Positions 7,279 through 16,499 of a stretch of DNA of 32,793 bases are shown here, one piece after another. How positions within the stretch are numbered: position 1 is the first letter of the stretch; each line of letters begins with the position of its first letter. The position numbers were made by a program, and so were the translations under genes. The DNA is from Magnetococcales bacterium (GTDB lineage Bacteria; Pseudomonadota; Magnetococcia; Magnetococcales; JADGBX01). The notes beneath the pieces were generated by a model, which had not been told where the DNA came from, did not search any database, and worked only from the letters and a program-made list of their open reading frames with translations. Location: the NCBI GenBank assembly GCA_015231265.1, contig JADGBX010000015.1:1-32793 (forward strand), read 5' to 3'.

Positions 7279-9060
7279 ATGAAATGGTCAACAGAATCAG
7301 AACGCAGAGGTGGGGCACCACGTGTCGGTTTGCTGATGGTGTCTGCATTGGCTCTCGGACTGGTTGGGTGTACACAGTCTATGCCGCCGCCTGATGGCCA
7401 CATCACGCCCCCAGAACAGAAGAGCGCCGGCTCGATTCCCGAGCCTGTTCTCCACTCTTCGGCCATTTTGCAGCCCAAGCCTCTTCAGAGTGTTCCCCGT
7501 TCCACAGCGGACGTCTACAGCATCGGTGTGTCGGATATGCCCGTGCGGGATCTACTCTACGCTCTGGCCCAGGATGCCAAGTTGAATCTGGACATCCACC
7601 CCGGTGTTAAAGGACGGGTCACCCTGAACGCCATTGAGCAGACGCTCCCCCGCATTTTGGAACGTCTGGCACAACAGGTCGATCTGCGTTTCGAGGTGGA
7701 GGGGGATACCCTGGTGGTCTCTCCTGACAAGCCGTTTCTGCGCACCTATCATGTGGATTACATTAATGTCACCCGCACGTCGGACAGCAGAATGCTGCTC
7801 AACAACAAGGTGGCAACTGGTGATCTCCCAGGAAGCGACAGTGGAGATTCCATAGGGTCGGGCAACGGCTCGACTTTGACGGTGGACAACTACTCACGCA
7901 ACCAGTTCTGGCACACGTTGGTGACCAATATCGAGGGTATTCTGGGCGATACGTCAACGGAGAGTAGTGTGGATGGTGAAGATGAGACGGAGGGTGGTTC
8001 TGAAGCGGGGCTTGATTCCGCACCAGCAGCTCAGCAGATGAGAGCGCCGGAAAACGTCTTTGCCAATCCTCAGAGCGGTCTGATCAGCGTGCGAGCCAAC
8101 TCCCGCCAGCATGCCGAAGTGCAATCGTTCCTGGATAAGGTTCTGATTGGCGCACGACGCCAAGTACGTATCGAGGCGACACTGGTTGAGGTGGAATTGA
8201 GTGATGCCTATCAGCAGGGCATCGACTGGTCGGTGGTGAAGGATCTTGATCGGAATGATGAGAAGATCGCCATTGATGGCACATCAGGCGTCGTTTCAAC
8301 GGGGTCACTCTCCAACAGTCAGATAACGCCTCAGTTCAAGGATGCACCCAACTTCGTCTTCAACGCTATCAACCCGGCCTCTGGTATCAGCAATATCACG
8401 GCAACCGTGCATGGTGTAACGTCGGCGTTGAGGTATCTGAAGGAGTTCGGCAATGTGCGGGTGCTTTCTACCCCGCGTCTGGTGACGCTCAACAACCAGA
8501 TGTCAGTGCTCAAAGTCGTGGATAATGAGGTCTACTTCACGATCGAAGCCAAGACCGATGAAGATGAGAATACAAAATACACATCGGAAGTTCATACGGT
8601 TCCGGTCGGATTGGTGATGAATGTTCTGCCCCAGATCAGTCCCAATGACGAAGTGACTCTGATTGTGCGGCCAACCATTACCAGGATCATTGGCTACACC
8701 CGTGATCCTAACCCGGGACTCTCCACAATCGTCAGTGAGGTGCCGCGGATTCAGGTGCGTGAGTTGGAATCGATTCTCAGCGTTAACAGTGGTAACACCG
8801 CTATGATCGGTGGGTTGATGCAGAACAAGATCAGCCAGTCAGATGCCGGTCTGCCCGGGTTAAGTGCGATTCCGGTTCTCGGCAACTTCTTCAACTACAA
8901 GAACGACTCCGTAGTCAAGACCGAGCTTATTGTCTTTTTGCGCCCCACCGTCATCCATCAGGATTCCGATCTGATGCATGAAAATGATCGGGACGCCCTT
9001 CACAGAGCGCACAAACCCTATTCGATTCGTGGCGGGAAAACGGAGTTGTGGGGACTATGA
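7279..9060 (+). CDS. mshL: Lipoprotein secretin, MshL/PilQ type
   Basis: A 593-residue outer-membrane secretin, the multimeric channel of type IV pilus, MSHA and type II secretion systems. The ATG at 7279 is preferred (GGAGAG 8 nt upstream) over an in-frame GTG at 7252 that would overlap the previous stop. The signal peptide ends in the lipobox LVGC with Cys31, so a lipid anchor is expected. An STN-like domain follows (residues ~75-140, SVSDMPVRDLLYALAQ-like stretch onward). The C-terminal secretin domain includes VRVLSTPRLVTLNNQ, VPRIQVRELESILSVNSG, AMIGGLMQNK, GLPGLSAIPVLGNFF and ELIVFLRPTVI. A Gly/Ser/Glu-rich insertion lies near residues 180-245. Placement after three ExeA/MshM-type genes and before an MshN-like TPR gene supports an MshL assignment over GspD. 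The best domain call in this cluster. Confidence 0.9.
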   Translation: MKWSTESERRGGAPRVGLLMVSALALGLVGCTQSMPPPDGHITPPEQKSAGSIPEPVLHSSAILQPKPLQSVPRSTADVYSIGVSDMPVRDLLYALAQDAKLNLDIHPGVKGRVTLNAIEQTLPRILERLAQQVDLRFEVEGDTLVVSPDKPFLRTYHVDYINVTRTSDSRMLLNNKVATGDLPGSDSGDSIGSGNGSTLTVDNYSRNQFWHTLVTNIEGILGDTSTESSVDGEDETEGGSEAGLDSAPAAQQMRAPENVFANPQSGLISVRANSRQHAEVQSFLDKVLIGARRQVRIEATLVEVELSDAYQQGIDWSVVKDLDRNDEKIAIDGTSGVVSTGSLSNSQITPQFKDAPNFVFNAINPASGISNITATVHGVTSALRYLKEFGNVRVLSTPRLVTLNNQMSVLKVVDNEVYFTIEAKTDEDENTKYTSEVHTVPVGLVMNVLPQISPNDEVTLIVRPTITRIIGYTRDPNPGLSTIVSEVPRIQVRELESILSVNSGNTAMIGGLMQNKISQSDAGLPGLSAIPVLGNFFNYKNDSVVKTELIVFLRPTVIHQDSDLMHENDRDALHRAHKPYSIRGGKTELWGL

Positions 9061-9148
9061 TCCTGCTTCGAACAGACTGCTGGGGTAGAGTGAATAGAGT
9101 AGCTCTTCCTTCCTTTCAACAGCATCATTGAGCAGAAGGAGATCTGCA

Positions 9149-11347
9149 ATGAGCTTGCTCATGGATGCTTTGAACAAGGCGCAAGATGAGAAACGCCAAC
9201 GGGAAGGTGGAGGTGTTTCATCTCAGCTACCCACCAAGAGTTCGAGAGTGGAAGAGCGTGCCGTTGATCATGAGAGTCATCATAATAGACTTCCTCTTCA
9301 AGGTCAGGATCCACTGACCCCGGGTGTGGTTTACGAAGATCCCGATGGTTCTGACGAGCACGTTGCAAACAGTCCCGGTATCAAGCGCGACATGCTGATG
9401 GAGGCTTCTACGCCATCTCGTGGTCGTCGTGAGTTGCGGGATAGATCCGATGTCGAACACGTCCCGAATAATTACACACCGTCTCAATCAGACACATACC
9501 GAGACCGTGAAGACTTTGTTGGAATCGGAACGCCAACCGAGGCGCACAATCTCTTTGCAGTCAAGGGTGTCAATCGAGGCCGTGAAGCGTATACAAAGGG
9601 GGTTCTCGGGGGCAGTCTGATCGTCGGTGGCGTTCTGGTCGGTATGCTGGGCGGACTCTATATCTGGTACGACATGAGTGACGGCTCCTTCGATCTGTTC
9701 AAAGAGGATGCGCTGGAGCGGTTCAAAGACGAACATGTTACCGTTGCAGATACAGCAGGGGCCCTGGCCAGTGTCATGGCAACGACCATCAAACAGTCTT
9801 CTCTGAACGCGGAATCACGGGGTACCGTGGCGCATGTTCAGTCGCCTCAGGTGGTCAAGGCAATGCCCCCGGGAGCATCGGAAGAGAGTGTTGCACCTCT
9901 GAAGATCGAACCTGGTGGCTTTGTTCGAGATGCTGGCGAGAGGAACCAGGACTTCCGGCTTAACAAAGAGGGAATCCTGGTTCGTGTTGAGCCCTCTTCA
10001 AAGGGTGCCAACGTCCAAGTTGAGCCCAACGTCCAACAGGCTGACACTGCAACACAGAGAAATATCACACCGCAGAAAAGTGCTTCTACCGGTTTGACAG
10101 CGGAGTTTGACCGACCGGATGCGATTCTTATAGCGGGGAATCGTGGCGGGCGTCAGGTTGTCAATGCTGAGATCCCATCGGCCGAGTCCACATCCAAAGG
10201 GGCAGCCAGATCTTTTGGGAGTGTGGCTGAAGAGGATGATGGCTGGAGTTTCGAACGTGTTAATGATACCCGTCGCGCATCCGGAAAACACATCACAGAG
10301 AACGCGACGGTAAGAACGGGTACGGAACGTACCAAGAGTACGGACAAGATCGGCACCAAACCGACGATTGCCGTGGTTGATGGCCGGCGCCATGCTGTCT
10401 TTGGATCACCCAAGAGCGTGGCAGACTCCGCTGAAGCGGCAATTCGTCCCGATCCTGTCAAAAAAGTGACGGTAGGCGAGCAGAGAGGATCCACCACAAA
10501 GGTCGCTTCTCAGACCGTGATTGGACAACCGGGTCTGGCAATGACCCAGCACATGGGCTCCTACAAGGAAGGGAGTACAGCTTCAGGTTTGGATACCGAG
10601 GCGATTCCTGCTCTGGATAGCAGCCCGTTGGGCGAGGGAGCAGGGCAATCGAAACAGAATTCCAGTGCAGGTGTTACAACCCCGGTTCCAGCATTTGCGG
10701 CGCCATCAGCTTCCGAAAGTGTTGCCGACTCCACGGCAAAAGGGATTCGAATCCAGCGCCGTCCTCTGCATGAAATTCTTTCTCGCAAGAACAACGAGGC
10801 CTACGCCTTCTTTTCAGAGGGGGAGATCAGTCGGGCCAAGGTGATTTACAAAGAGATTCTCGAGATGGATCCCCGTGAGCGGGGTGCGCGTCTGGGTTTG
10901 GCAGCCGTTGCAGTCCGTGAACGGCGACTACGTGACGCCGAGAGACTTTATCGAGGCATTCTCAATGATCATCCCAACGACAGTATGGCGCACGCCGGGC
11001 TGCTCAGTCTCAAGAAGTCTGCAGATCCGGCCTTGCGAGAGAAGAGTCTTCAGATTCTGATTCGGCAGAACCCCAATGCTCCTCAGCTCCATTTTGTCCT
11101 GGGTTCTCTCTATATTCGGCAGCGCAACTGGCAGTCGGCCAGTGACGTTCTGATGAAAGCGCATCAACTTGATCCGTCCAACGGGGATGTCGCCTACAAT
11201 CTCGCTATCTCACTCGATCAGATCAAGCGTCCCGGAGAGGCTCTGATCCACTACAAAAAGGCGCTTTCCATTGGAGAGGGAAGTGGCAGGGTCGCCTATG
11301 ATCTTCAGCAGATCAGGACCAGAATTCGAGAATTGGGAGGGCAATAA
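9149..11347 (+). CDS. MshN-like single-pass membrane protein with C-terminal TPR repeats
   Basis: The product is 732 residues. ATG 9149 is preceded by AAGGAG with 7-nt spacing; a TTG start at 9128 is rejected. The N-terminus MSLLMDALNKAQDEKRQ is the amphipathic signature seen in MshN and related GspB/TPR proteins. A hydrophilic region leads to one membrane segment at residues ~151-174 (GVLGGSLIVGGVLVGMLGGLY). About 370 residues of low-complexity, charged linker follow, then tetratricopeptide repeats from ~545 to 725 (AYAFFSEGEISRAKVIYKEI; LRDAERLYRGILNDHP; WQSASDVLMKAHQLDP; AYNLAISLDQIKRPGEAL). The TPRs are expected in the periplasm and could hold the secretin or an ATPase subunit; that is inferred. 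It is 88 nt after the secretin gene. Length and linker exceed typical MshN. Confidence 0.82.
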   Translation: MSLLMDALNKAQDEKRQREGGGVSSQLPTKSSRVEERAVDHESHHNRLPLQGQDPLTPGVVYEDPDGSDEHVANSPGIKRDMLMEASTPSRGRRELRDRSDVEHVPNNYTPSQSDTYRDREDFVGIGTPTEAHNLFAVKGVNRGREAYTKGVLGGSLIVGGVLVGMLGGLYIWYDMSDGSFDLFKEDALERFKDEHVTVADTAGALASVMATTIKQSSLNAESRGTVAHVQSPQVVKAMPPGASEESVAPLKIEPGGFVRDAGERNQDFRLNKEGILVRVEPSSKGANVQVEPNVQQADTATQRNITPQKSASTGLTAEFDRPDAILIAGNRGGRQVVNAEIPSAESTSKGAARSFGSVAEEDDGWSFERVNDTRRASGKHITENATVRTGTERTKSTDKIGTKPTIAVVDGRRHAVFGSPKSVADSAEAAIRPDPVKKVTVGEQRGSTTKVASQTVIGQPGLAMTQHMGSYKEGSTASGLDTEAIPALDSSPLGEGAGQSKQNSSAGVTTPVPAFAAPSASESVADSTAKGIRIQRRPLHEILSRKNNEAYAFFSEGEISRAKVIYKEILEMDPRERGARLGLAAVAVRERRLRDAERLYRGILNDHPNDSMAHAGLLSLKKSADPALREKSLQILIRQNPNAPQLHFVLGSLYIRQRNWQSASDVLMKAHQLDPSNGDVAYNLAISLDQIKRPGEALIHYKKALSIGEGSGRVAYDLQQIRTRIRELGGQ

Positions 11348-11498
11348 AAAGCCCTATAAAATCAACCATATTTGTTTTTTCTGGGAACTTTTCCATGATT
11401 TGGATACAATAACTAGGTAGAAGCATCATCTCGTTGGCGTATTGAGAAGAGGCTATCCCTTTTATCGATACGCATCCATACATGGAAGGAGATCGGTC

Positions 11499-11693
11499 AT
11501 GAAGACGCGGACGATCATTAACGGAGTTTCCGCAATTCTGTTGTTCGCAACAATGGGACTGACAGGGCTTACAGGGTGCACGGCACACGGATATGACACT
11601 GACACGGAGATTCGCAACGATCCCTCTGAACGTCGCGTCAAACTTGAGCAGACTCAACAATATTACCGGCACCATCAGCAGTGGGGACAGTAA
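11499..11693 (+). CDS. Small lipoprotein of unknown function
   Basis: A 64-residue protein with ATG 11499 preceded by AAGGAGATCGGTC. Its N-terminus is a signal peptide (MKTRTIINGVSAILLFATMG) ending in lipobox LTGC, with Cys at residue 27, so the mature part is only ~38 residues, hydrophilic, and rich in Arg, Gln and His (KLEQTQQYYRHHQQWGQ end). I do not recognise the family. It is the last gene before a strong terminator, 151 nt after the TPR gene, and may have its own promoter. A pilotin or secretin accessory role would fit the context but is guesswork. Confidence 0.7.
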   Translation: MKTRTIINGVSAILLFATMGLTGLTGCTAHGYDTDTEIRNDPSERRVKLEQTQQYYRHHQQWGQ

Positions 11694-11734
11694 GACTCCA
11701 AGCTGTGGTATTGAATCGTCTCAAGGCTGACAAT

Positions 11735-11777
11735 GCGGTCGGGGTGTGTGCCCCGGTCGCACCAGCTTTTTGCTTTA
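11735..11777 (+). terminator. Rho-independent terminator of the secretin/ATPase cluster
   Basis: A 10-bp stem pairs 11735-11744 (GCGGTCGGGG) with 11751-11760 (CCCCGGTCGC), including two G-U pairs, around a TGTGTG loop. A T-rich tract (CTTTTTGCTTT) follows at 11766-11776. It lies 41 nt after the small lipoprotein stop and is the natural end of the cluster. Confidence 0.75.
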
Positions 11778-12102
11778 GTCCCGCGTGATAAGCGCAGGGC
11801 CAAAGTCTCCTGTGTGGAGTCCGTTGGAGTTCGACCTCTTCCCATGATTCGGGTATCTGCCCTCCTCTTCGTGTTTTCATCTCCTTCGTAGTTTCGTACA
11901 ATTCATCTCTGCTTCTGAACAGACGTGCAGAATCTGCAAGCGATGCGGAAGGCTCCACGCCACTCTATCGTATGGGATGACACCGCCTGATTGTCGGCGA
12001 TGGCTTCGTACTGTGTATGGTGTTCAGTGGACAATGCGTGCAGCGGAACCTATGTGCCTAACAGCCGTTTTTTGTCATGAAATGTGATCAAGGGAGGTCA
12101 CT
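11778..12102. other. Non-coding gap before the zinc-ribbon/MORN gene
   Basis: 325 bp with no convincing coding frame. The only clear element is the ribosome-binding site AGGGAGG at about 12091-12097, just before the GTG start at 12103. A promoter for the next operon is expected here, but I find no strong -35/-10 pair. Confidence 0.5.
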
Positions 12103-14298
12103 GTGACCGTCACCCAACCCGAGCCGGATCAAGAAGGAGCGGACGACAATGTCGTGCGCTGTCCCGACTGTGGCATGCGTTACCATGTCAATTTCGGCCG
12201 CATTCCGTTGTTGGGTAAAAAGGTCAAGTGCCGTCGCTGTCTGCATATGTTTCCTGTATTGAAGCAGGATGATTGGTATCGCGACAATCTTCCCGTCTCT
12301 ATGGCAGCCTATGTGATCTACCGCAAACACCGGATGCGGACCCACAATCTTAAATACGATATGGATCGTATCCAGTCGTTTAAAACCTGGTTGGCGGAGT
12401 ACCATCGGCAGAGACCGGAGACCGGGCGCGGCCTGCGTGCCGTCACGGTGCAGGATGTCCATACTTACCTTGAAGAGTTGGACAGGAGTGAAGGGGACTA
12501 TCCCCATCATGGGATGGTCGCCACGTTGACGGAGTTTTTCGGCATCCTCTACAACGAGGGTTTGGTGGATGTCAACGTCATGGAGCAACTTCGCTCCGAC
12601 ATGGATGACGTGCTGGAGGATCTTGGCCCCTTCTCTCATGAGGTCGAACTCTACATCAAACATCGGCGGACCATGAATGATGTGGCCAGTTTGCCGTTTG
12701 ATCTGGTTCGTATCAAAGAGATGGAGGTGTTTCTCGCCGAGAGAGAACGGAGTCTGATCACGGCAGACGATGATGATCTCGAGGAGTTCTTTGTCCACAT
12801 TAGTCGTCGTTTTTCCACCGAGAAGCTGGACGGATTCCGTTCAACGGTTGAAGGGTTGTGCGATGTGCTCTCCTCCATGGAAGTGGTGGATGTGACGCAT
12901 CTCTGTATGGCCGATGAACTGGAGTGGCAGGAGATTGAAGAGCACGGACCGGATGCCAAGGATGTGAAACGGTCGCGGGTTAAGCGGGAAAAACAACGAC
13001 TGAAGGTGAACAACGTCGTCTTTGTCGTCGGCATGGTTGCGATCTGCTTTATTATCTGGGCAGCGACATGGTTTCTTGATATCAACAAGAGGGTGCAGAG
13101 TGAGAAGGCTGTAGGGAAACCAGAAGTAGTGGTTGTTCCGACACCTGATGCGCTGCCTGAGCGTGTGGAAGAGAAGGCTCCGGAACCGGTGGATGAACAG
13201 CAGATCCGTATCCAGGAGCTTGAGGCAGCCTTGGCAGCCGCTCGAGATCAGCAGGAGGAGGCGGAACAGCGACTAAAGAAGTTGACGCGTGAGCAGGCCG
13301 CCGTGATCGACAGCCAACGGAAGAAGTTGCAAATGCTGCGAGAACGGGCCGATGCTGCCGCCGTTCGTAAGAGCTTGGAGATAGAACAGGCTCTACAGGC
13401 AGATGTGGAAGAGCAAGTGAGTGCGGCGCGTGAGAAACAGAACGCGGAGATCGTCCCGCCGGTAAGGGTTGTCCCTGGACAGATGCAGACGACGGTTGAA
13501 CTGAGTGTTGAAACCGAATCCGGAACTGTGAAGAGCCCTGACGAGTCGGTTGTCCCCTCCAGCGCAGGACAACCAACACTCTCCGAACAGCAATCGGACA
13601 GTTCCAGCGTGAAACATGGGGTCTCTCTCCCCGTAATACCCCATGGCTCCCAGAGCGACGAGCACACTCAGAAAGCCGATGTTCAGCGCGATCCCAACTG
13701 TCTGCAAGGGGACTGTTTCCAGGGTCGAGGTTCTTATCTCTATCCAAATGGAGATCGCTATGTGGGCATGTTCCGAGACGGTGAACGCCATGGGGACGGT
13801 ATCATGTATTACGACAACGGTGATCGTTGGGTGGGACAGTTCGTCAATGGTCGCCGCTCCGGTCGCGGAGTGAAGCATCTGGCGCTTAACGAAGCGTTAT
13901 CCAACCAGAAGTTGGAGTCGGCTCTGGAGTTCGAGCAGAAGGCGGAAGAGCTTGCCCAAGAGAAGATTAGGCAACACCGTGAAGAGGAGGACCGCACCAT
14001 GCGCAGTGCGCTCAATGAGAAGCGTGCGGCTGGTGAGTTGGGGTGTGTCTGGGGAGAGTGCACCGATGGGGAAGGGGTCTTTTTCTACCCCAATGGAGAT
14101 GAGTACATGGGAGACTTTTTCGGTGGTGAACGGCAGGGAAATGGTGCCTATTTGTATAATACCGGGGAAAAATATGTTGGAGAGTGGCATACTGGACGGA
14201 AACATGGAAAAGGGGTCGTCTACTTTCCTGATGGCGTCGTGATGGAAGGACGCTGGCTGGCAGATGAACAGGTGATGAAGTATGTCGGACCCCAATGA
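12103..14298 (+). CDS. Membrane protein with zinc ribbon, coiled coil and MORN repeats
   Basis: A 731-residue protein with a GTG start preceded by AGGGAGG at good spacing. The N-terminus is a MJ0042-type zinc ribbon with Cys20, Cys23, Cys43 and Cys46 (CPDCGMRYHV ... CRRCLHMF). Residues ~80-290 are helical and include two segments like core-binding (integrase SAM-like) helices, without any recombinase catalytic domain. One membrane segment lies near residues 303-325 (VVFVVGMVAICFIIWAATWF). A long coiled coil (~367-450) and a Ser/Thr-rich spacer follow. Two MORN blocks end the protein: ~530-590 (YPNGDRYVGMFRDGERHGDG) and ~650-720 (YPNGDEYMGDFFGGERQGNG and further repeats). MORN repeats often act at membranes or as scaffolds. 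I infer a cytoplasmic N-terminus with MORN repeats outside the inner membrane. The next gene follows 48 nt on, suggesting co-transcription. Confidence 0.82.
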   Translation: MTVTQPEPDQEGADDNVVRCPDCGMRYHVNFGRIPLLGKKVKCRRCLHMFPVLKQDDWYRDNLPVSMAAYVIYRKHRMRTHNLKYDMDRIQSFKTWLAEYHRQRPETGRGLRAVTVQDVHTYLEELDRSEGDYPHHGMVATLTEFFGILYNEGLVDVNVMEQLRSDMDDVLEDLGPFSHEVELYIKHRRTMNDVASLPFDLVRIKEMEVFLAERERSLITADDDDLEEFFVHISRRFSTEKLDGFRSTVEGLCDVLSSMEVVDVTHLCMADELEWQEIEEHGPDAKDVKRSRVKREKQRLKVNNVVFVVGMVAICFIIWAATWFLDINKRVQSEKAVGKPEVVVVPTPDALPERVEEKAPEPVDEQQIRIQELEAALAAARDQQEEAEQRLKKLTREQAAVIDSQRKKLQMLRERADAAAVRKSLEIEQALQADVEEQVSAAREKQNAEIVPPVRVVPGQMQTTVELSVETESGTVKSPDESVVPSSAGQPTLSEQQSDSSSVKHGVSLPVIPHGSQSDEHTQKADVQRDPNCLQGDCFQGRGSYLYPNGDRYVGMFRDGERHGDGIMYYDNGDRWVGQFVNGRRSGRGVKHLALNEALSNQKLESALEFEQKAEELAQEKIRQHREEEDRTMRSALNEKRAAGELGCVWGECTDGEGVFFYPNGDEYMGDFFGGERQGNGAYLYNTGEKYVGEWHTGRKHGKGVVYFPDGVVMEGRWLADEQVMKYVGPQ

Positions 14299-14346
14299 GT
14301 ACACGGTCGCTTGACCCATTCGGTTGAAGGGATGGTTGTTTCCACC

Positions 14347-15381
14347 ATGAAGCAGACGATTCTTGCCGTCGATGACACCCCGGAGAATCTGGATATTCTC
14401 AAGGGGATCCTGACACCTGACTATACCCTGAAAGTGGCCATTAAAGGTGAGATGGCGCTTAAGATCGCGCGAAACCAGCAACCGGATCTGATTTTGTTGG
14501 ATATCATGATGCCGGAGATGGATGGTTATGAGGTGTGCCGTATTCTGAAATCGGACCCGAAAACAGCCCCCATACCAGTCGTTTTCGTGACCGCCATGTC
14601 GGAGACCACCAACGAGAGAACCGGCTTTGAGGTCGGAGCCGTCGATTACATTACCAAGCCGGTACAGCCGGATCTGGTACGCGCGCGCGTCAAGACCCAT
14701 CTGGCGTTGAGTGATCAGCAGCGTACCTGCCGTATGTTGGTCAAGCGGCGTACAGAGGAGCTTGAAAAGAGCCAAAGAGCCGCCATCGACATGTTGGGGG
14801 AGGCTGGCCACTTCAACGATACCGACACCGGTGTCCACATCTGGCGCATGGCCGATTTCTGCGGCGCCCTGGCTCGTGCCATCGGTTGGTCGGTGGAGCG
14901 GGCGGAGATGTTGGAGCTGGCAGCACCCATGCACGATACGGGAAAGCTCGGCATCTCCGATACGATTCTTAAAGCACCGAGAAAGCTGACTCGGGATGAG
15001 TTCGAGATTATTAAGACCCACACCACCATCGGTTACGATATTTTAAAGAAAAGTACTTCACCGCTTTTTACATTGGCAGCAGAAGTGGCTCTCCACCATC
15101 ATGAAAAGTGGGATGGTTCAGGGTACCCACACGGTCTGGTGGGTGAGGAGATCTCGGAGGCTTCACGGATCGTTGCGCTCGCGGATGTCTTCGATGCGCT
15201 GAGTATGCATCGTCCATACAAGGAGGCGTGGCCTCTCGATAAAGTGTTTGAAATTATACTCAAAGATGCTGGTACCCATTTCGATCCGCATATGGCCGAG
15301 ACCTTCGTTGCCATCAGGGATCAATTGGAGTCGATCAAGTCAGAGTGGGATGCCAAGGAGCAGCAGGAAGTGGGTGAATAG
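14347..15381 (+). CDS. Response regulator with HD-GYP c-di-GMP phosphodiesterase domain (RpfG type)
   Basis: About 344 residues from ATG 14347; ATG 14332 is an alternative. A receiver domain opens the protein (TILAVDDTPENLDILKGIL), with phosphoacceptor Asp in LILLDIMMPEMDGYEV and the conserved Lys in DYITKPV. A short helix connects to an HD-GYP domain: APMHDTGKLGI (HD pair), HTTIGYDIL, ALHHHEKWDGSGYP and LADVFDALSMHRPYKE. The GYP signature reads GSGYP, so hydrolysis of c-di-GMP is expected. No partner kinase is adjacent; the hybrid kinase at 16819-19200 is on the other strand and a partnership would be conjecture. Confidence 0.9.
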   Translation: MKQTILAVDDTPENLDILKGILTPDYTLKVAIKGEMALKIARNQQPDLILLDIMMPEMDGYEVCRILKSDPKTAPIPVVFVTAMSETTNERTGFEVGAVDYITKPVQPDLVRARVKTHLALSDQQRTCRMLVKRRTEELEKSQRAAIDMLGEAGHFNDTDTGVHIWRMADFCGALARAIGWSVERAEMLELAAPMHDTGKLGISDTILKAPRKLTRDEFEIIKTHTTIGYDILKKSTSPLFTLAAEVALHHHEKWDGSGYPHGLVGEEISEASRIVALADVFDALSMHRPYKEAWPLDKVFEIILKDAGTHFDPHMAETFVAIRDQLESIKSEWDAKEQQEVGE

Positions 15382-15403
15382 GCTGTTCTGAGCTTTGCGG
15401 TGT

Positions 15404-15453
15404 CTGGTTCAGAGAGCGTTTTGAACCGAGCAGTGCCTGGTTCAGGGAGCGTT
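15404..15453 (+). repeat. Short direct repeat in the gap after the HD-GYP gene
   Basis: CTGGTTCAGAGAGCGTT at 15404-15420 recurs at 15437-15453 with one mismatch (G for A), start-to-start spacing 33 bp. This could be a paired regulator site for the following gene or a simple local duplication. Confidence 0.5.
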
Positions 15454-15503
15454 ACGGGTACGATTGGTTATTCCCATTGGCAAATGGATTGCGGAGTAGG
15501 CTC

Positions 15504-16400
15504 ATGCATGCGCGGAATCAGGGTTGTCTCAGAGCATCGCGCCCCGGTGAATCCGGTCTGGGTATGCTTGACTTTATTATTTATGGGGCGTTTTTCGGCA
15601 TCATACTCATTGCAGTGCAGGCATCGACCGGTCTCAAGGAGCAGGGAGAGGCGCTCAAGGCCTATTACGCCTACATCAGTCCGTGGACCTTCTCGGCCAT
15701 CGACCACTATCTCCTGACCGGTAAACCGGCATTTGGTCGCGGGACTGATGCGATTGGAGAGAGCGTGAATCTTGCCGATGCACGGTTGGTCAAACGTTCG
15801 ACTCAGATGAAAGATGGTGAGCTGGAGGTGGTGTTCGAGGTGCAAGGCACTATGAGCGATTCGTATCAACAGGCCCTTGAGCAGGCGTGCATGCGGATGG
15901 AAAGCTCCGATCGAGAGGTCTCCATCACCTACGAGAATGAATCGATGCGCATCGCGATCGTTCACGTAGTGCCGGGTGTGAATAAGAGTCATCCGGTGAT
16001 TCCTGCCTCAACAGTCGTCCAGGCCGACAGCAGCCGAGAGTCGCCGTATGACGAGGTGGGTGAGGAGCTGGTGCGTCTTGAAAAACTGGCTCGGATGGAG
16101 TTGGAGAATCCCGGTTCAACAGAAGGTAAGCTCAAGGAGAGCGATCTTCTGAAACAGTTCGAGAACAAGAACTCCTTCGACTTCGGGGGCGCAACCTGGA
16201 CCATGATCGATTCCGGTAAGAGTGACCGGCTCTATATGGTGCGCTACATGGTTTTTGGCTCGACATCCAATGAGATGATAGACAGATTCCGGACGCTTCT
16301 CAGTGCGAGTCAATCTACTGAATGCACCATGAAACACTCCAATCTTGCCCAAAACCGGAGTCAGATAAGCTTCAAGTGTCGCTACGATCAGGGTTCATGA
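15504..16400 (+). CDS. Unrecognised membrane-anchored protein
   Basis: I do not recognise the family. ATG 15504 is chosen because GCGGAGTAGG lies a good distance upstream; ATG 15564 would still keep the membrane segment, and TTG 15477 has no ribosome-binding site. From 15504 the product is 298 residues. One hydrophobic segment (MLDFIIYGAFFGIILIAVQA) lies near the N-terminus, followed by a mostly soluble mixed alpha/beta region without Cys pairs or known catalytic motifs. The N-in single-pass form suggests a periplasmic body. It follows the HD-GYP gene by 122 nt, on the same strand. Confidence 0.6.
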   Translation: MHARNQGCLRASRPGESGLGMLDFIIYGAFFGIILIAVQASTGLKEQGEALKAYYAYISPWTFSAIDHYLLTGKPAFGRGTDAIGESVNLADARLVKRSTQMKDGELEVVFEVQGTMSDSYQQALEQACMRMESSDREVSITYENESMRIAIVHVVPGVNKSHPVIPASTVVQADSSRESPYDEVGEELVRLEKLARMELENPGSTEGKLKESDLLKQFENKNSFDFGGATWTMIDSGKSDRLYMVRYMVFGSTSNEMIDRFRTLLSASQSTECTMKHSNLAQNRSQISFKCRYDQGS

Positions 16401-16499
16401 TTGTTGTGTAGAATAAGAGGTTGTTGTCGGAGATAGTAAAGTGTAACAACCGGTTGGACGGGTTGCGTTCTTTCCGAACGGAATCCATGGAGGTGTTCC

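Noticed and set aside
12088-12798. 236-codon open frame on the - strand
   Set aside because: Opposite the zinc-ribbon/MORN gene, with His- and Ile-rich shadow composition.
13897-15021. 374-codon open frame on the - strand
   Set aside because: It lies opposite the MORN and HD-GYP genes, both with strong domain matches; the frame is a shadow.
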